Source: DASXKD01 sp963707905
GTDB taxonomy: Bacteria > Actinomycetota > Actinomycetes > Streptosporangiales > Streptosporangiaceae
Assembly: GCA_963707905.1 (NCBI GenBank)
Contig: CAVPSA010000043.1
Span: forward strand, 103,044 to 167,043
Reading direction: 5' to 3'
DNA length: 64,000 nucleotides
Shown: one piece after another, positions 63,515 through 64,000 of the stretch
Numbering within the stretch: the stretch's first letter is position 1
How the letters are laid out: the number at the start of each line of letters is the position of its first letter
Translations under genes and position numbers: made by a program
The notes under the pieces: model-generated
Databases searched by the model: none
Seen by the model: only the letters and a program-made list of their open reading frames with translations
What the model was told of the DNA's origin: nothing

Positions 63515-63967
63515 TCAGGAGTATGACGAGAGCGAACCAGAGGGCGCTTCTCGATTCCTGATCGGTCTGGTCACCTGTTTCGCCACGCACGCTGGCATCC
63601 CCGCCGTCGCGCGCGCCGCGTGGCGCCGGTAGGTGCTGGGCGGCACACCGACCAACTCGGTGAAGCGGGTACTGAAGGTGCCCAGCGACGAGCAGCCGAC
63701 CGCGAAACAGACGTCAGTGACGCTGAGGTCGCCGCGGCGCAGCAGTGCCATCGCGCGCTCGATGCGCCGCGTCATCAGGTAACCATACGGCGACTCGCCG
63801 TAGGCGAGCCGGAACTCGCGGCTCAGGTGCCCGGCCGACATATGCGCGCCCCGAGCGAGCGCCTCGACGTCCAGTGGCTGCGCGTACTCCCGGTCGATCC
63901 GATCGCGGACACGGCGCAGCCGCGCGAGGTCGCGCAGGTGCTGGTCCGCGGTAGATCTGCTGGTCAC
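63515..63967 (-). CDS. AraC-family transcriptional regulator
   Basis: This 150-residue protein consists almost only of the AraC DNA-binding domain with two helix-turn-helices (LDVEALARGAHMSAGHLSREFR and LSVTDVCFAVGCSSLGTFSTRF, ending in VGVPPSTYRR). There is no ligand domain. It starts with GTG and precedes the VOC and UvrA-like genes, which it probably controls. Confidence 0.88.
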   Translation of the reverse strand: MTSRSTADQHLRDLARLRRVRDRIDREYAQPLDVEALARGAHMSAGHLSREFRLAYGESPYGYLMTRRIERAMALLRRGDLSVTDVCFAVGCSSLGTFSTRFTELVGVPPSTYRRHAARATAGMPACVAKQVTRPIRNREAPSGSLSSYS

Positions 63968-64000
63968 CTGTGCATTTTATCCAGGCACATTGTGATCATC

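Overview
The window is very GC-rich DNA with dense coding on both strands. It carries a mycofactocin cluster, a conservon-type GTPase module, a WS/DGAT acyltransferase, a PF04020 membrane protein and many TetR, MarR, GntR, LysR and ECF regulators. Together these point to a filamentous or soil actinomycete, probably from the Streptosporangiales or a related order. I cannot fix the genus from sequence alone. I saw no rRNA, tRNA, CRISPR array or recognisable transposase.

Layout. 1-4760: mycofactocin locus, with mftA-mftB-mftC-SDR-(partial gene) on the minus strand and mftR-mftD on the plus strand, sharing an 11-bp-arm palindrome. 4794-7181: MarR regulator divergent from an ABC exporter. 7215-12166: secreted S8 protease with a C-terminal Trp-Asn-Gly repeat, followed by a GGDEF-EAL signalling protein; two 22-bp-phased repeat arrays lie upstream. 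12250-18212: WS/DGAT, amidohydrolase, P-loop kinase, methyltransferase and two decayed genes. 18436-20869: a TPR/NTPase-like protein followed by a 242-bp copy of a permease tail. 20971-25506: membrane protein, S53 protease and a TIGR03118-type propeller. 25825-31177: conservon-like module (cvnA-like without kinase, cvnB, cvnC, cvnD) running into a second TPR/NTPase-like paralog and a GNAT enzyme. 31216-36689: frameshifted permease, LysM/coiled-coil membrane protein and ferric-reductase-like protein. 36781-42253: a catabolic operon (M20 peptidase, FadR-type regulator, alpha/beta hydrolase, APC permease) with its own operator, plus a DapA-like aldolase. 42327-50031: LysR remnant, GH65 phosphorylase with beta-phosphoglucomutase, PaaX-like regulator, FolE, Fe-S-type regulator, gluconokinase and a small Smr-like protein. 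50691-58458: holin-like protein, CN hydrolase, ECF sigma factor, membrane protein, LysR/aldo-keto reductase pair and a secreted protein. 58713-63967: VOC proteins, decayed sigma factor, membrane protein, UvrA-like ATPase and AraC regulator.

The most distinctive unit is the conservon-like module coupled to a TPR protein whose nucleotide-binding loop is non-canonical, with a diverged paralog about 9.5 kb away. The two paralogs lie near almost identical copies of the same permease 3' end, which implies local duplication or conversion.

At least five otherwise conserved genes are broken by single-base insertions or deletions (six indels) and a sixth, cvnD, is probably affected. In each of the five, restoring the base gives a length divisible by three. 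This pattern may reflect assembly errors rather than true pseudogenes, so those genes are annotated over their full inferred span.
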